From the NCBI GenBank assembly GCA_947502595.1, contig CANNAM010000006.1, positions 62,001 through 126,000 of the forward strand: a stretch of 64,000 bases of DNA, given 5' to 3'. The translations under genes and the position numbers were made by a program. Source of the DNA: an uncultured Marinicella sp. (GTDB lineage Bacteria > Pseudomonadota > Gammaproteobacteria > Xanthomonadales > Marinicellaceae). How positions within the stretch are numbered: the stretch's first letter is position 1; each line of letters begins with the position of its first letter. The notes under the pieces were generated by a model. That model was not told the DNA's origin. It saw only the letters and a list, made by a program, of their open reading frames with translations, and did no database searches. Shown piece after piece: positions 46,701-54,078 of this stretch.

Positions 46701-47520
46701 ACTGCAAATGACCTGTTACAGACTTGACTTCACCCGTCTCTGCTGTCAACCACACTTCGCCGTTGAGCTGGCCTGCGGGTAAGCTGACCGCGGTCACTAA
46801 ATCATCTAATTGGCTTAATTCAAAATGATTGAATTTCAAATACCATTGGGCATCTCTGGTTAAAGACAGGCTCCGTAAGCCTTTGCTGATGACATCAATG
46901 CTTTGATTGCCCTCGTCATTTTCAATCAGTAAACGCAATGCACGGTAATCTTCATCTTGCTCTAACAACAAATCTGCTTTTAAACCAGCCAATAAAACCT
47001 GCCCTGATTCATCAGCTAAATTGAGGGTCATTTCATCTACACTGATGGAGCCGGTGGTTAAAATTTTATCCAACATTTCTGTGAACCGGGCTTCATCTTG
47101 ATCATCATTGATGGTGATACTGGGTCCATCGACCGCGTGTATCATGTCTAATTCAGCTTGGTTGATGCTCAAATCAATACCAGTGGCACCACCTGGAATT
47201 AGGAATCGATAGACATTAATTGAGAGGTTGGCAGTGCCCAACTGAATGCTCTGTTTACCGATGAGCTCCAAACCTTTGAGTGAAAAATATGGGCCATAAC
47301 CTTGCCAAGAGCCCTCAATTTCATTGACCTTAACTTGCAAGTTCCATTGCTCCTCAAGAAATGCTTCCAGCCGATCTTTATACAATGAATCAAAGGGCAG
47401 CAACAAACTCAATAAGCCAACAACCACACCGGCCAATACAATCAGCAATGCCAACAGGCCACGAATTTTCACCCACAGTTTGAATAACCAATGGTACTTC
47501 TTGGTCTTTGTCACAAGCAA
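43795..47520 (-). CDS. yhdP: AsmA-like lipid-transport protein YhdP
   Basis: 1,241 residues. An N-terminal membrane anchor (LLALLIVLAGVVVGLLSLL) is followed by a very long beta-rich periplasmic region with DUF3971 and AsmA-like C-terminal parts (LNGQIVTKSDEGVKIDVDLS, GRVLGLFNLTNLPRRLILDF, GAIAGGPVGAAAGFLVQGLF). YhdP bridges inner and outer membrane and moves phospholipid outward together with TamB and YdbH. The start is TTG 47520 or GTG 47514; GAGGG lies just upstream within the rng stop region. The stop overlaps the pqiA-like start by one base. Confidence 0.92.
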   Translation of the reverse strand: MLVTKTKKYHWLFKLWVKIRGLLALLIVLAGVVVGLLSLLLPFDSLYKDRLEAFLEEQWNLQVKVNEIEGSWQGYGPYFSLKGLELIGKQSIQLGTANLSINVYRFLIPGGATGIDLSINQAELDMIHAVDGPSITINDDQDEARFTEMLDKILTTGSISVDEMTLNLADESGQVLLAGLKADLLLEQDEDYRALRLLIENDEGNQSIDVISKGLRSLSLTRDAQWYLKFNHFELSQLDDLVTAVSLPAGQLNGEVWLTAETGEVKSVTGHLQWLNSDRDFSMDVLIKQVAQAKDWQATVSVQNMLIKQQQLPDFTLLLQRKDDLSQIQAADIPMALLAEFWSEIQRGEQQDSDWSSTVGGEIDHLALSYDDFNNLWLGGEVGFSGLSAQHPSLQIRGLSGLFEFTPEQGRLLLDSVDGAMRIPNIYRGELNWAELIAQMSVDFTQPIASLKVNNLWCECTDFNLQVWSEINFDEPINLLLNSRLSAVDVSALHKYWPHNVWKEKTLNWLDEGLLGGEVETGFVFVNGAMVHKGFDSGAAQFISRAYTQGVENRFHAEWPVVTGIDAVTVFNHDSAHVDIQAASTLGLNISTATVDIQSFDQGILSIDLVAESKDNQILDYIRTSPLIKNIDLNKQIKVGGRQTTNLAFDVAIKPSVDLPFSPSGQVEFKQGQFFTEHFAIDQINGPVELNGYQLKMKDLAAKLGAAAVKLNGQIVTKSDEGVKIDVDLSGPIKANYLLELIQQDLPIKGESDWRININNTHTISKDQLAMSARSNLAGTSIALPAPLNKTADESKSLAISCDMPCQNSKVEINYNNQIKSTLDSQAGHYQLSKLQFLDAINTANEGALFGGHIDVLDLDQWLQLLKEERLKKTEATPVVTDNAGWPGGVVELNIKQLIFMSRAFQNLDLRIQRMDNSYKIEIDSAAIKGQVLLDDDLDQKGIVAEFEYLDWIEPIAENFEQLVKEAAQTKIPDIHLWANDFSYAGIPLGALRMEMRNVADGVKVEQLSLKSTLAEINVSGFWNKTKGPIGESTFDIVMISEQIADFLHTVGFNAPITNAQTLIEIKAQWQGVPSQFNIANIDGDLEIKIGQGQVLDQDPGFGRVLGLFNLTNLPRRLILDFRDVLADGLLFSSMEGKFKITAGVATTDDFLIKASSAKIHIKGDVDFADQTYAQTITVRPQIGKTFPTIGAIAGGPVGAAAGFLVQGLFDKQIKNSNEIIYQVTGTWDDPVIELIEKDDQ

Positions 47521-47527
47521 TCAGCCC

Positions 47528-49000
47528 TCAAAGTAACACCACATCATGCTGGTGACGTTCATAACTGTCCTCTGCCTGAAAGCTGATGCGCTTACCCAAA
47601 CTCTCTTCCAATTCAGCCACCGTTTCAGAATGCTCTTCAATGATGTACTGCACCAAGCGCCTTGAACCAATGACCATCACCTTACTGGCCTTGAACTGTT
47701 TCACTGAGCGGGTGATTTCTCGAAATAATTTAAAGCTGATGGTCTGAATGGTTTCAATTGATCCCATTCCATGGCATTTGTCACAAGGCTCACAGAGCAT
47801 ATCGTGCAAGTTTTCAGTAGTGCGTTTGCGGGTCATTTCTACCAAGCCCAGACCAGTAAAACCAAGTACATTGGTGCGAGCACTGTCGCCCTCGAGCTGC
47901 TCCACCAAAGTTCTCAGCACCTCGGTTTGGTGAGACTTATCAACCATATCAATGAAGTCAATGATAATGATGCCTCCAATGTTGCGCAGCCGCAATTGTC
48001 TGGCCAGCGTTTGTGCGGCCTCCAAATTGGTCTTAAAAGCCGTATCTTCTAATGATTTGTAACCAACAAATTGTCCTGTGTTTACATCGACTGTGGTCAT
48101 CGCTTCGTTTTGGTCAAACACCAAATTACCGCCAGACTTAAGCGGCACCCGCTTACTGATGGAACGGTCAATTTCATCGTCAATGTGAAACTGATCAAAC
48201 AATGGTCTAGAAACGTTGTGCTCAATTAAATCACCAGACCATTCAGCAGCAAAGTCCTGAAGGAACAGTGACAACTGATGATAAATTTCATCTGAATCAG
48301 TGGTGATTTTAGTGAGGTTTTCAGTGACATGGTCGCGCACCACTTTTTTTGCCAATGAAAATTCACTGTAAATTAAGCTCGGTGACTTGGCTTGTGAAAT
48401 TCGCTGATCCAACCGTTGCCACAAACGACTGAGGAAGCGCCAATCATGAAACAAGGCAGTTTGGCCCACCAACTCGGCATTGGTTCTGGCAATCAAACCA
48501 AAAGCCTGATTGTCTTGGTTGATTTTGCTTAAAACCGCTGTCAAACGATCTCGCTCAACCTCATCACTGATTCTGGCTGATATGGCGATCAATTCGCGGT
48601 TATTTGGCATCATCACTAAATAACGACTGGGAATGCTCAATTGGGTGGTGATGCGTGCGCCTTTACTGCCGATTTGATCTTTATAAACTTGCACCACTAT
48701 AGCTTGGCCTTGGTGTAGCATCTGTGCAATTGACCCCGTGCCGGTTTCACCTACACCGGCTTCACTGTTAACTGGGCCTTCAATGTCTGAAACGTGCATA
48801 AAAGCGGCTTTATTTTCACCAATATTGACAAAAGCTGCTTGCAAACCAGGCAAAACCTTTTCTACTGTTCCTTTGTATATATTGCCTACTAAAGAATGTT
48901 GCTGCGCACGCTCTAACCAAACTTCGGAAAGTTGGCCGTCTTCTACCAAAGCCACTCGGGTTTCAAAATCATTGCTGTTGATTAAAATTTCTTTAGACAT
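47528..49000 (-). CDS. rng: Ribonuclease G
   Basis: 490 residues, a single RNase E/G catalytic module without the extended tail. The start MSKEILINSNDFETRVALVE, S1 domain (NIYKGTVEKVLPGLQAAFVN), catalytic DVNTGQFVG and IIIIDFIDMVD, and Zn-link CDKCHG are present. RNase G trims the 16S rRNA 5' end and degrades some mRNAs. It coexists here with a full RNase E. Confidence 0.96.
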   Translation of the reverse strand: MSKEILINSNDFETRVALVEDGQLSEVWLERAQQHSLVGNIYKGTVEKVLPGLQAAFVNIGENKAAFMHVSDIEGPVNSEAGVGETGTGSIAQMLHQGQAIVVQVYKDQIGSKGARITTQLSIPSRYLVMMPNNRELIAISARISDEVERDRLTAVLSKINQDNQAFGLIARTNAELVGQTALFHDWRFLSRLWQRLDQRISQAKSPSLIYSEFSLAKKVVRDHVTENLTKITTDSDEIYHQLSLFLQDFAAEWSGDLIEHNVSRPLFDQFHIDDEIDRSISKRVPLKSGGNLVFDQNEAMTTVDVNTGQFVGYKSLEDTAFKTNLEAAQTLARQLRLRNIGGIIIIDFIDMVDKSHQTEVLRTLVEQLEGDSARTNVLGFTGLGLVEMTRKRTTENLHDMLCEPCDKCHGMGSIETIQTISFKLFREITRSVKQFKASKVMVIGSRRLVQYIIEEHSETVAELEESLGKRISFQAEDSYERHQHDVVLL

Positions 49001-49008
49001 TCAACCAT

Positions 49009-49620
49009 CTACGACTGATTCAATTGGATTAATGGAGACATTATACCCAATTCATCCAATAAAGCGGTGGTCTCAAACAATGGCAATCCCATGATCGAAG
49101 AATAACTGCCGTTGATGTTTTCTATCCACATCGCGGCATAACCTTGGATGCCATATGCGCCGGCTTTATCCATGGGTTCACCAGTGGCCACATAAGCAGC
49201 AATTTGTGCTTCACTGATTGGGGCCATCTTGACGGTGCTGGCACTTAAAATCGTTTTTGATTTTCCAGCATGAAACACACAAACCGCAGTGTAAACCTGA
49301 TGTTCACCCCCTGACAGTTTATGCAGCGTAGATACGGCATCCGCCCGGTCTTTGGGCTTGCCCAATATTTCATCACCCAGCACCACAATGGTGTCGGCTG
49401 TTAGAACAGGCAATGACATCTGGATGCTGTTTCTGGCATGGTAAGACTTTTCCTTCGCCATCCGTAAACAGTACGCTTTAGCCGCCTCTCCAACAACAAC
49501 ACTTTCGTCAATATCAACCGATAAAATCTTTGGCACCCAACCCAGTTGAGCAAGCAGCTCAGCCCTGCGTGGTGAACCAGAGGCCAACACAATTTCATTT
49601 TGTGCAGTTTGATTATTCAC
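49009..49620 (-). CDS. maf: Maf-family nucleotide pyrophosphatase (YhdE type)
   Basis: 203 residues. IVLASGSPRRAELLAQLG, the catalytic region LTADTIVVLGDEILGKP and YGIQGYAAMWIENINGSYSS identify Maf. The YhdE branch hydrolyses dTTP and UTP and may act on modified nucleotides. The start is GTG at 49620, overlapping the rlmH stop by 8 bp. Confidence 0.93.
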   Translation of the reverse strand: MNNQTAQNEIVLASGSPRRAELLAQLGWVPKILSVDIDESVVVGEAAKAYCLRMAKEKSYHARNSIQMSLPVLTADTIVVLGDEILGKPKDRADAVSTLHKLSGGEHQVYTAVCVFHAGKSKTILSASTVKMAPISEAQIAAYVATGEPMDKAGAYGIQGYAAMWIENINGSYSSIMGLPLFETTALLDELGIMSPLIQLNQS

Positions 49621-50083
49621 GGTGGTAGGGATGGTTACTTAATAAGCTGTGAGCTCGATACAATTGTTCAGCCACAACCACCTTAACCAGCTGGTGTGGA
49701 AAAGTCAGTTTTGATAAAGACCAAGTTTGTTGTGCCTGAACCAAGACACTGCGATCTAAACCATCGGCACCACCTATTATGATGTTGACATCTTGTCCAT
49801 TCATCTGCCACTGGTCTAATTGTTTAGCCACATCAGTGGTTTTCAGTGCTTTGCCGCGTTCATCCAGCGCGATATTAAGGCTGTCTGGTTTCAATTGTTT
49901 TAAGATCAATTCAGCTTCTTGGCTTTTTATTTGCGCCACAGATAAACCTTTTTGTCTGGAAACAGCAGGCATTTCTTTGATGTGAATTTTCAGGTGATGC
50001 GGTAGACGATCGTTGTAGGTACTGAAAGCAACATTCACCCAATCAGGCATCTTATGCCCCAGGGTCAATAAGCTTATTTTCAT
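49613..50083 (-). CDS. rlmH: 23S rRNA m3-pseudouridine-1915 methyltransferase RlmH
   Basis: 156 residues of the SPOUT class. MKISLLTLGHKMPDWVNVAF, IALDERGKALKT, IIIGGADGLD and the knot region LSKLTFPHQLVKVVVAEQLYRAHSLLSNHPYHRE are diagnostic. It modifies pseudouridine 1915 of the 70S ribosome. Its ATG overlaps the rsfS stop (ATGA). Confidence 0.97.
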   Translation of the reverse strand: MKISLLTLGHKMPDWVNVAFSTYNDRLPHHLKIHIKEMPAVSRQKGLSVAQIKSQEAELILKQLKPDSLNIALDERGKALKTTDVAKQLDQWQMNGQDVNIIIGGADGLDRSVLVQAQQTWSLSKLTFPHQLVKVVVAEQLYRAHSLLSNHPYHRE

Positions 50084-50442
50084 TCTTCAGTGGATGCGTT
50101 GATGTCCCAAAGTCCTTCTAAATGATAAAACTCACGTGCCTCAGCACTCATGACATGCAAAACAGCATCGCCAGCATCAACTATCATCCACTCATCGGAG
50201 CTCAAACCTTCGGTACTGAGTACCTCGTATCCGTTGGCGGCCAATTCCTGCATGGCAGTCTCAGCCAAATGGCGCATGTGTCGATTGGAACTGCCGGTAC
50301 AAATAATCATGTAGTCTGTAACAGCGGTCAGGTGACCAACTTTCAAACTAACGATGTTAAGTGCTTTGGCGTCATCTAAGGCTTGCGTGATGACTGCTGA
50401 TATGTGATCGGCTTGTTTGGGGGTTTCTTTGGTTTCTTGCAC
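50080..50442 (-). CDS. rsfS: Ribosomal silencing factor RsfS
   Basis: 120 residues. HISAVITQALDDAKALNIVS, YMIICTGSSNRHMRHLAETA, EGLSSDEWMIVDAGDAVLHVM and ARFYHLE-like end match RsfS/Iojap, which binds L14 and blocks subunit joining during starvation. The start is GTG at 50442. It heads the run rsfS-rlmH-maf-rng-yhdP. Confidence 0.95.
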   Translation of the reverse strand: MQETKETPKQADHISAVITQALDDAKALNIVSLKVGHLTAVTDYMIICTGSSNRHMRHLAETAMQELAANGYEVLSTEGLSSDEWMIVDAGDAVLHVMSAEAREFYHLEGLWDINASTEE

Positions 50443-50490
50443 AAATGGTTATTCAGTTTAAACCAGCCCATTTTAACATGGCAACTCAGA

Positions 50491-50697
50491 TTAAATACAA
50501 AGCTTTCGCATAAAGCGGCTGTTTTTAGTGAGTTTTAATTGAGATTCACAGCAAGATTTGTAAAAAACTCCCAAGTTTGACCTGCAAATCACCGGCTCCA
50601 CTGCTTGGTTCAAGTCTTTACAAGCAACACTTGTACACCAAGAGCAAATACCCTGTAATGTTTTACGCACAATCCGGTCTGCTTTTGCAGGTGACAA
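50491..50697 (-). CDS. Possible small cysteine-rich protein (uncertain)
   Basis: A 68-codon frame from a TTG encodes ICSWCTSVACKDLNQ, CRSN and YKSCCES, eight cysteines in a basic protein, suggestive of metal binding. In-frame codons continue upstream through another Cys pair (GCEDC) to a TGA, and before that to an ATG at 50751. There is no ATG downstream of the TGA and no clear ribosome-binding site. It may be a gene with a rare start codon, a decayed gene, or chance. It fills the 333-bp gap between rsfS and divergent ovoA. Confidence 0.3.
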   Translation of the reverse strand: MSPAKADRIVRKTLQGICSWCTSVACKDLNQAVEPVICRSNLGVFYKSCCESQLKLTKNSRFMRKLCI

Positions 50698-50775
50698 CTG
50701 AACCCTTAAATTGATACAATCTTCACAGCCTCACAGCCAAACTATGCACATCAAAATAATAAACCACACATTGAC

Positions 50776-52893
50776 ATGACTTTACCCATCACCAAAACAC
50801 CGCTCTTGAACCAAGGCGAGGTCAACAGCAAACGCGCTGAAATCAAAGCACACTTCATCAGCACCTATGCTGCTTATGAAAACTTATTTACTTGTTTAAA
50901 GCATGATGACGCTTATTTTCACAAAGCCGAACCTCTGCGCCATCCTTTGATTTTTTATTTTGCCCACACTGCGGTTTTTTTTGTTAACAAACTCAGGGTG
51001 GCTAAGATCATTGATCACAATGTTGATGATGCTATCGAGTCCATGATGGCCATCGGCGTTGATGAGATGTCGTGGGACGATTTGAATGACGCCAATTATG
51101 CTTGGCCGTCGGTGGCGGCAGTACAAAACTACCGCAAGCAAGTCAAAGCTTTGGTCTTAGACTTGATTGACCGCTTGGATTTGCAACTACCGATTCAATG
51201 GCAAGACCCCTTTTGGGTCATCCTGATGGGCATCGAACATGAACGCATACACTTGGAGACATCCAGTGTTATCATCAGACAAATGCCAATAAAGTGGGTA
51301 CAAAACCAACCCTTATGGCCCAGACACCAAGTTGATCACCCGGTGCCAAACAACCAACTGTTGCACGTGGATGGCGGCACTGTGAAACAAGGCAGAAGCA
51401 CACCCAGTGAGACGTACGGCTGGGACAATGAATATGGCCAACAAAGCACCACAGTGGCAGCATTCAAGGCCAGTCAATTTCTGGTTTCGAATCATGAATT
51501 CTTAGAATTTGTAGAAGACGGAGGCTACCAAGACAAACAGTGGTGGAGCGATGAAGGCTGGCAGTGGCGTAAATTCAAACAAGCAGAACACCCTGTCTTT
51601 TGGTCTAAAAATGAGCAACAACAATGGCAGTACCGCAGTATGACTGAGGTGTTTAACATGCCTTGGAGCTGGCCAGTTGACGTCAATTTTTTAGAAGCCA
51701 AGGCTTTTTGTAATTGGCTGGCAGCCCGCACCGGTCGAGCCATTCGCTTACCAACCGAAGCCGAGTGGTGCCGCTTATACGAACAATGCATTGATGTACA
51801 CTACCCTCACTGGGACAAAGCCCCTGCCAATATAGAGTTGAACTATGCTGCATCAGCAGTGCCCGTGGACCAGTTTATTTTTGGTGCAGCCCAATTTGGC
51901 GATGTCATCGGCAATGTTTGGCAATGGACAGAAACCGCCATCGATGGTTTTGATGGCTTTCAAGTTCACCCAGTATATGATGACTTTTCAGTGCCTACTT
52001 TTGATGGTCAACACAACTTAATCAAGGGCGGCAGCTGGATCAGCACTGGCAACGAAGCCCATAAAGATGCCAGGTACGCCTTTCGCAGGCACTTTTTTCA
52101 ACACGCAGGATTTAGATACGTCGAATCGGAGCAAACAGTGGACCAAACCTTTAACACCTATGAAACAGATGAACTCATATCGCAGTACCTGGAATTCCAT
52201 TACGGTGATGAATACTTTGGTGTGCCTAATTTTCCCACAGCATGTATTGATGCTTTGATTCCGCATGTGAATACAACCAAAATGTCTCGGGCATTGGATT
52301 TAGGTTGTGCGGTGGGTCGCAGCAGTTTTGAATTGGCCAGGTATTATCAGCACGTCGATGCACTGGATTTTTCAACCCGTTTCATCCGCAACGCCATTAA
52401 CTTAGTCGAGCATGGCAAAGTTAAATACATGGTACCCACGGAAGGCGAGTTGACTGAGCTGAAAACCTTCAAATTATCGGCATTGGATTTGGGTGATAAA
52501 GTTCACAACGTCAAATTTTCCCAAGGAGATGCCTGTAACCTAAAAGGCAAATACAAGAACTATGACTTGATTTTTGCTGGTAATTTAATTGACCGTCTGT
52601 ACCAGCCTAAACAGTTTTTGGACAGCATAAAACTGCGCATTAACAAAGGCGGCTATTTGGTGCTAACCTCACCCTATACCTGGCTCGAAGAATTCACCGA
52701 CAAAGCCAACTGGTTGGGCGGCATCAAAGTCAATGGAGAGAACATCACCACCCTAGACGCTTTAAAAGCCCACTTAAAATCAGATTTTGAGTTGGTAGGA
52801 TCGCCACAAGACATCCCTTTTGTGATTCGTGAAACCGCCAGAAAGCACCAACACACTGTGGCACAACTAACCATTTGGAAAAAAATCAGTTGA
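50776..52893 (+). CDS. ovoA: Ovothiol synthase OvoA (5-histidylcysteine sulfoxide synthase with methyltransferase)
   Basis: 705 residues, full OvoA length. The N-terminal DinB-like domain carries the iron-binding HX3HXE motif (IEHERIHLE). The middle formylglycine-generating-enzyme-like domain has RLPTEAEWCRLYEQ, IGNVWQWTETAIDGFDGF and IKGGSWISTGNEAHKDARYAFRRHF. The C-terminal SAM methyltransferase has ALDLGCAVGRSSFELAR and YDLIFAGNLIDRL. OvoA joins cysteine to histidine C5 with oxygen, giving a sulfoxide, and methylates the final thiol-imidazole at the pi nitrogen. The next gene is a PLP enzyme suited to the lyase step. Confidence 0.94.
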   Translation: MTLPITKTPLLNQGEVNSKRAEIKAHFISTYAAYENLFTCLKHDDAYFHKAEPLRHPLIFYFAHTAVFFVNKLRVAKIIDHNVDDAIESMMAIGVDEMSWDDLNDANYAWPSVAAVQNYRKQVKALVLDLIDRLDLQLPIQWQDPFWVILMGIEHERIHLETSSVIIRQMPIKWVQNQPLWPRHQVDHPVPNNQLLHVDGGTVKQGRSTPSETYGWDNEYGQQSTTVAAFKASQFLVSNHEFLEFVEDGGYQDKQWWSDEGWQWRKFKQAEHPVFWSKNEQQQWQYRSMTEVFNMPWSWPVDVNFLEAKAFCNWLAARTGRAIRLPTEAEWCRLYEQCIDVHYPHWDKAPANIELNYAASAVPVDQFIFGAAQFGDVIGNVWQWTETAIDGFDGFQVHPVYDDFSVPTFDGQHNLIKGGSWISTGNEAHKDARYAFRRHFFQHAGFRYVESEQTVDQTFNTYETDELISQYLEFHYGDEYFGVPNFPTACIDALIPHVNTTKMSRALDLGCAVGRSSFELARYYQHVDALDFSTRFIRNAINLVEHGKVKYMVPTEGELTELKTFKLSALDLGDKVHNVKFSQGDACNLKGKYKNYDLIFAGNLIDRLYQPKQFLDSIKLRINKGGYLVLTSPYTWLEEFTDKANWLGGIKVNGENITTLDALKAHLKSDFELVGSPQDIPFVIRETARKHQHTVAQLTIWKKIS

Positions 52894-52936
52894 ACTTTAG
52901 ACTGACTGATTGGACACCCTGCTAGGCGGCTTATTT

Positions 52937-54049
52937 ATGATGCAATTTAAACCTTTTAAAATGGCTGCCTACAGTCAACAAGCCAACTGCAGTACAGCGA
53001 TTAACTTGCACAGCAGTAATCCAGAGCCTTTCAGTTGGTCCGAACTGGCTGCACTGACGCAGCTGGACTTAGGTCAAATCATCACCCAAAGTTCCTTTAA
53101 CTATGAATCTACCCAAGGCAACGTTGCACTGCGGGAACAGCTGGCACAACAACTCTACCCATCCACTTCAGCAGCCAATCTGGTGTTAACCTCTGGTGCC
53201 CAAGAAGGCATATTCTTAGTCATCAACAGCTTGATTCAGGCGGGCGACGAAGTGGTGACTTTCAGCCCTTGCTTTGAACCCCTGGTCTCAGTGGCCCAGG
53301 CTGCTGGCGCTCAGGTCAGCAGCATCCCATTGAACCCACAGGATAATTGGTCAATACCTTGGGCTACATTGGAGGCCAGCATCACCGCCAAAACCAAACT
53401 GTTGATCATTAATTTCCCGCACAACCCCACTGGATGCTCTATTCAAGCAACTGAATTGACTCGACTGATCGCATGCTGTGAAAAACATGGGGTGTGGTTG
53501 TTTTCAGACGAGGTGTTCAGGGGGCTGGAACATGACAAACAAGACACCTTAGCTGCTGTCGTGGAACAGTATAAAAGGGGTATTTCTATGGGCGTGATGT
53601 CCAAATCCATGGCCTTGCCTGGTATCAGAGTCGGCTGGTTGGTATGCCGCGACCAAAATTTACTGCAACAGTGGCTGACCATTAAATCTCATTTATCGAT
53701 TTGTCAAAGCAGTACAGATGCCCAATTAACCACAGCCCTGATACCATTCACTCATGCCATCCTGCAACGCAATACCAACATCATCAATACCAACAAAACC
53801 CTGCTTAACCACATGTTGGATGGTCACCCAAACTTTAAATTCAGCCTACCAACTGGATCAGCCACCGCATTCATTGAACTGAAATACCAAACAGGTGAAG
53901 CATTTTATTTACAGACGCTGCAAGAAAAGCAGCTGTTTGTGATGCCCAATCCAGCCTTTATGACCGCTGTCAATGGATTCAGATTGACCTTAGGCAAACG
54001 TCAGGCGGAACAACATTATCAAACAATTTTTCGCTTTGATACTGTTTGA
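52937..54049 (+). CDS. ovoB: PLP-dependent class I/II aminotransferase-fold enzyme, probable OvoB sulfoxide lyase
   Basis: 370 residues. PLP-fold marks: TSGAQEGIFLVINSL, INFPHNPTGCSI, LFSDEVFRGLE, and the PLP lysine in MSKSMALPGIRVGWLVC (about residue 224). The ATG at 52937 has GGCGG upstream; the open frame from TTG 52910 is less likely. By fold alone it could be an aminotransferase. It starts 43 bp after ovoA in the same direction. OvoB, the lyase that cuts the histidylcysteine sulfoxide to 5-thiohistidine, belongs to this fold, so I infer OvoB from context. Confidence 0.72.
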   Translation: MMQFKPFKMAAYSQQANCSTAINLHSSNPEPFSWSELAALTQLDLGQIITQSSFNYESTQGNVALREQLAQQLYPSTSAANLVLTSGAQEGIFLVINSLIQAGDEVVTFSPCFEPLVSVAQAAGAQVSSIPLNPQDNWSIPWATLEASITAKTKLLIINFPHNPTGCSIQATELTRLIACCEKHGVWLFSDEVFRGLEHDKQDTLAAVVEQYKRGISMGVMSKSMALPGIRVGWLVCRDQNLLQQWLTIKSHLSICQSSTDAQLTTALIPFTHAILQRNTNIINTNKTLLNHMLDGHPNFKFSLPTGSATAFIELKYQTGEAFYLQTLQEKQLFVMPNPAFMTAVNGFRLTLGKRQAEQHYQTIFRFDTV

Positions 54050-54078
54050 ATGACCAATCAATGGCCAGACGATGAGAT

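Noticed and set aside
50491-50760. Selenoprotein with Sec at the in-frame TGA
   Set aside because: I cannot see a convincing SECIS hairpin directly after the TGA and no selenium gene is in the window, so it is only noted as odd.
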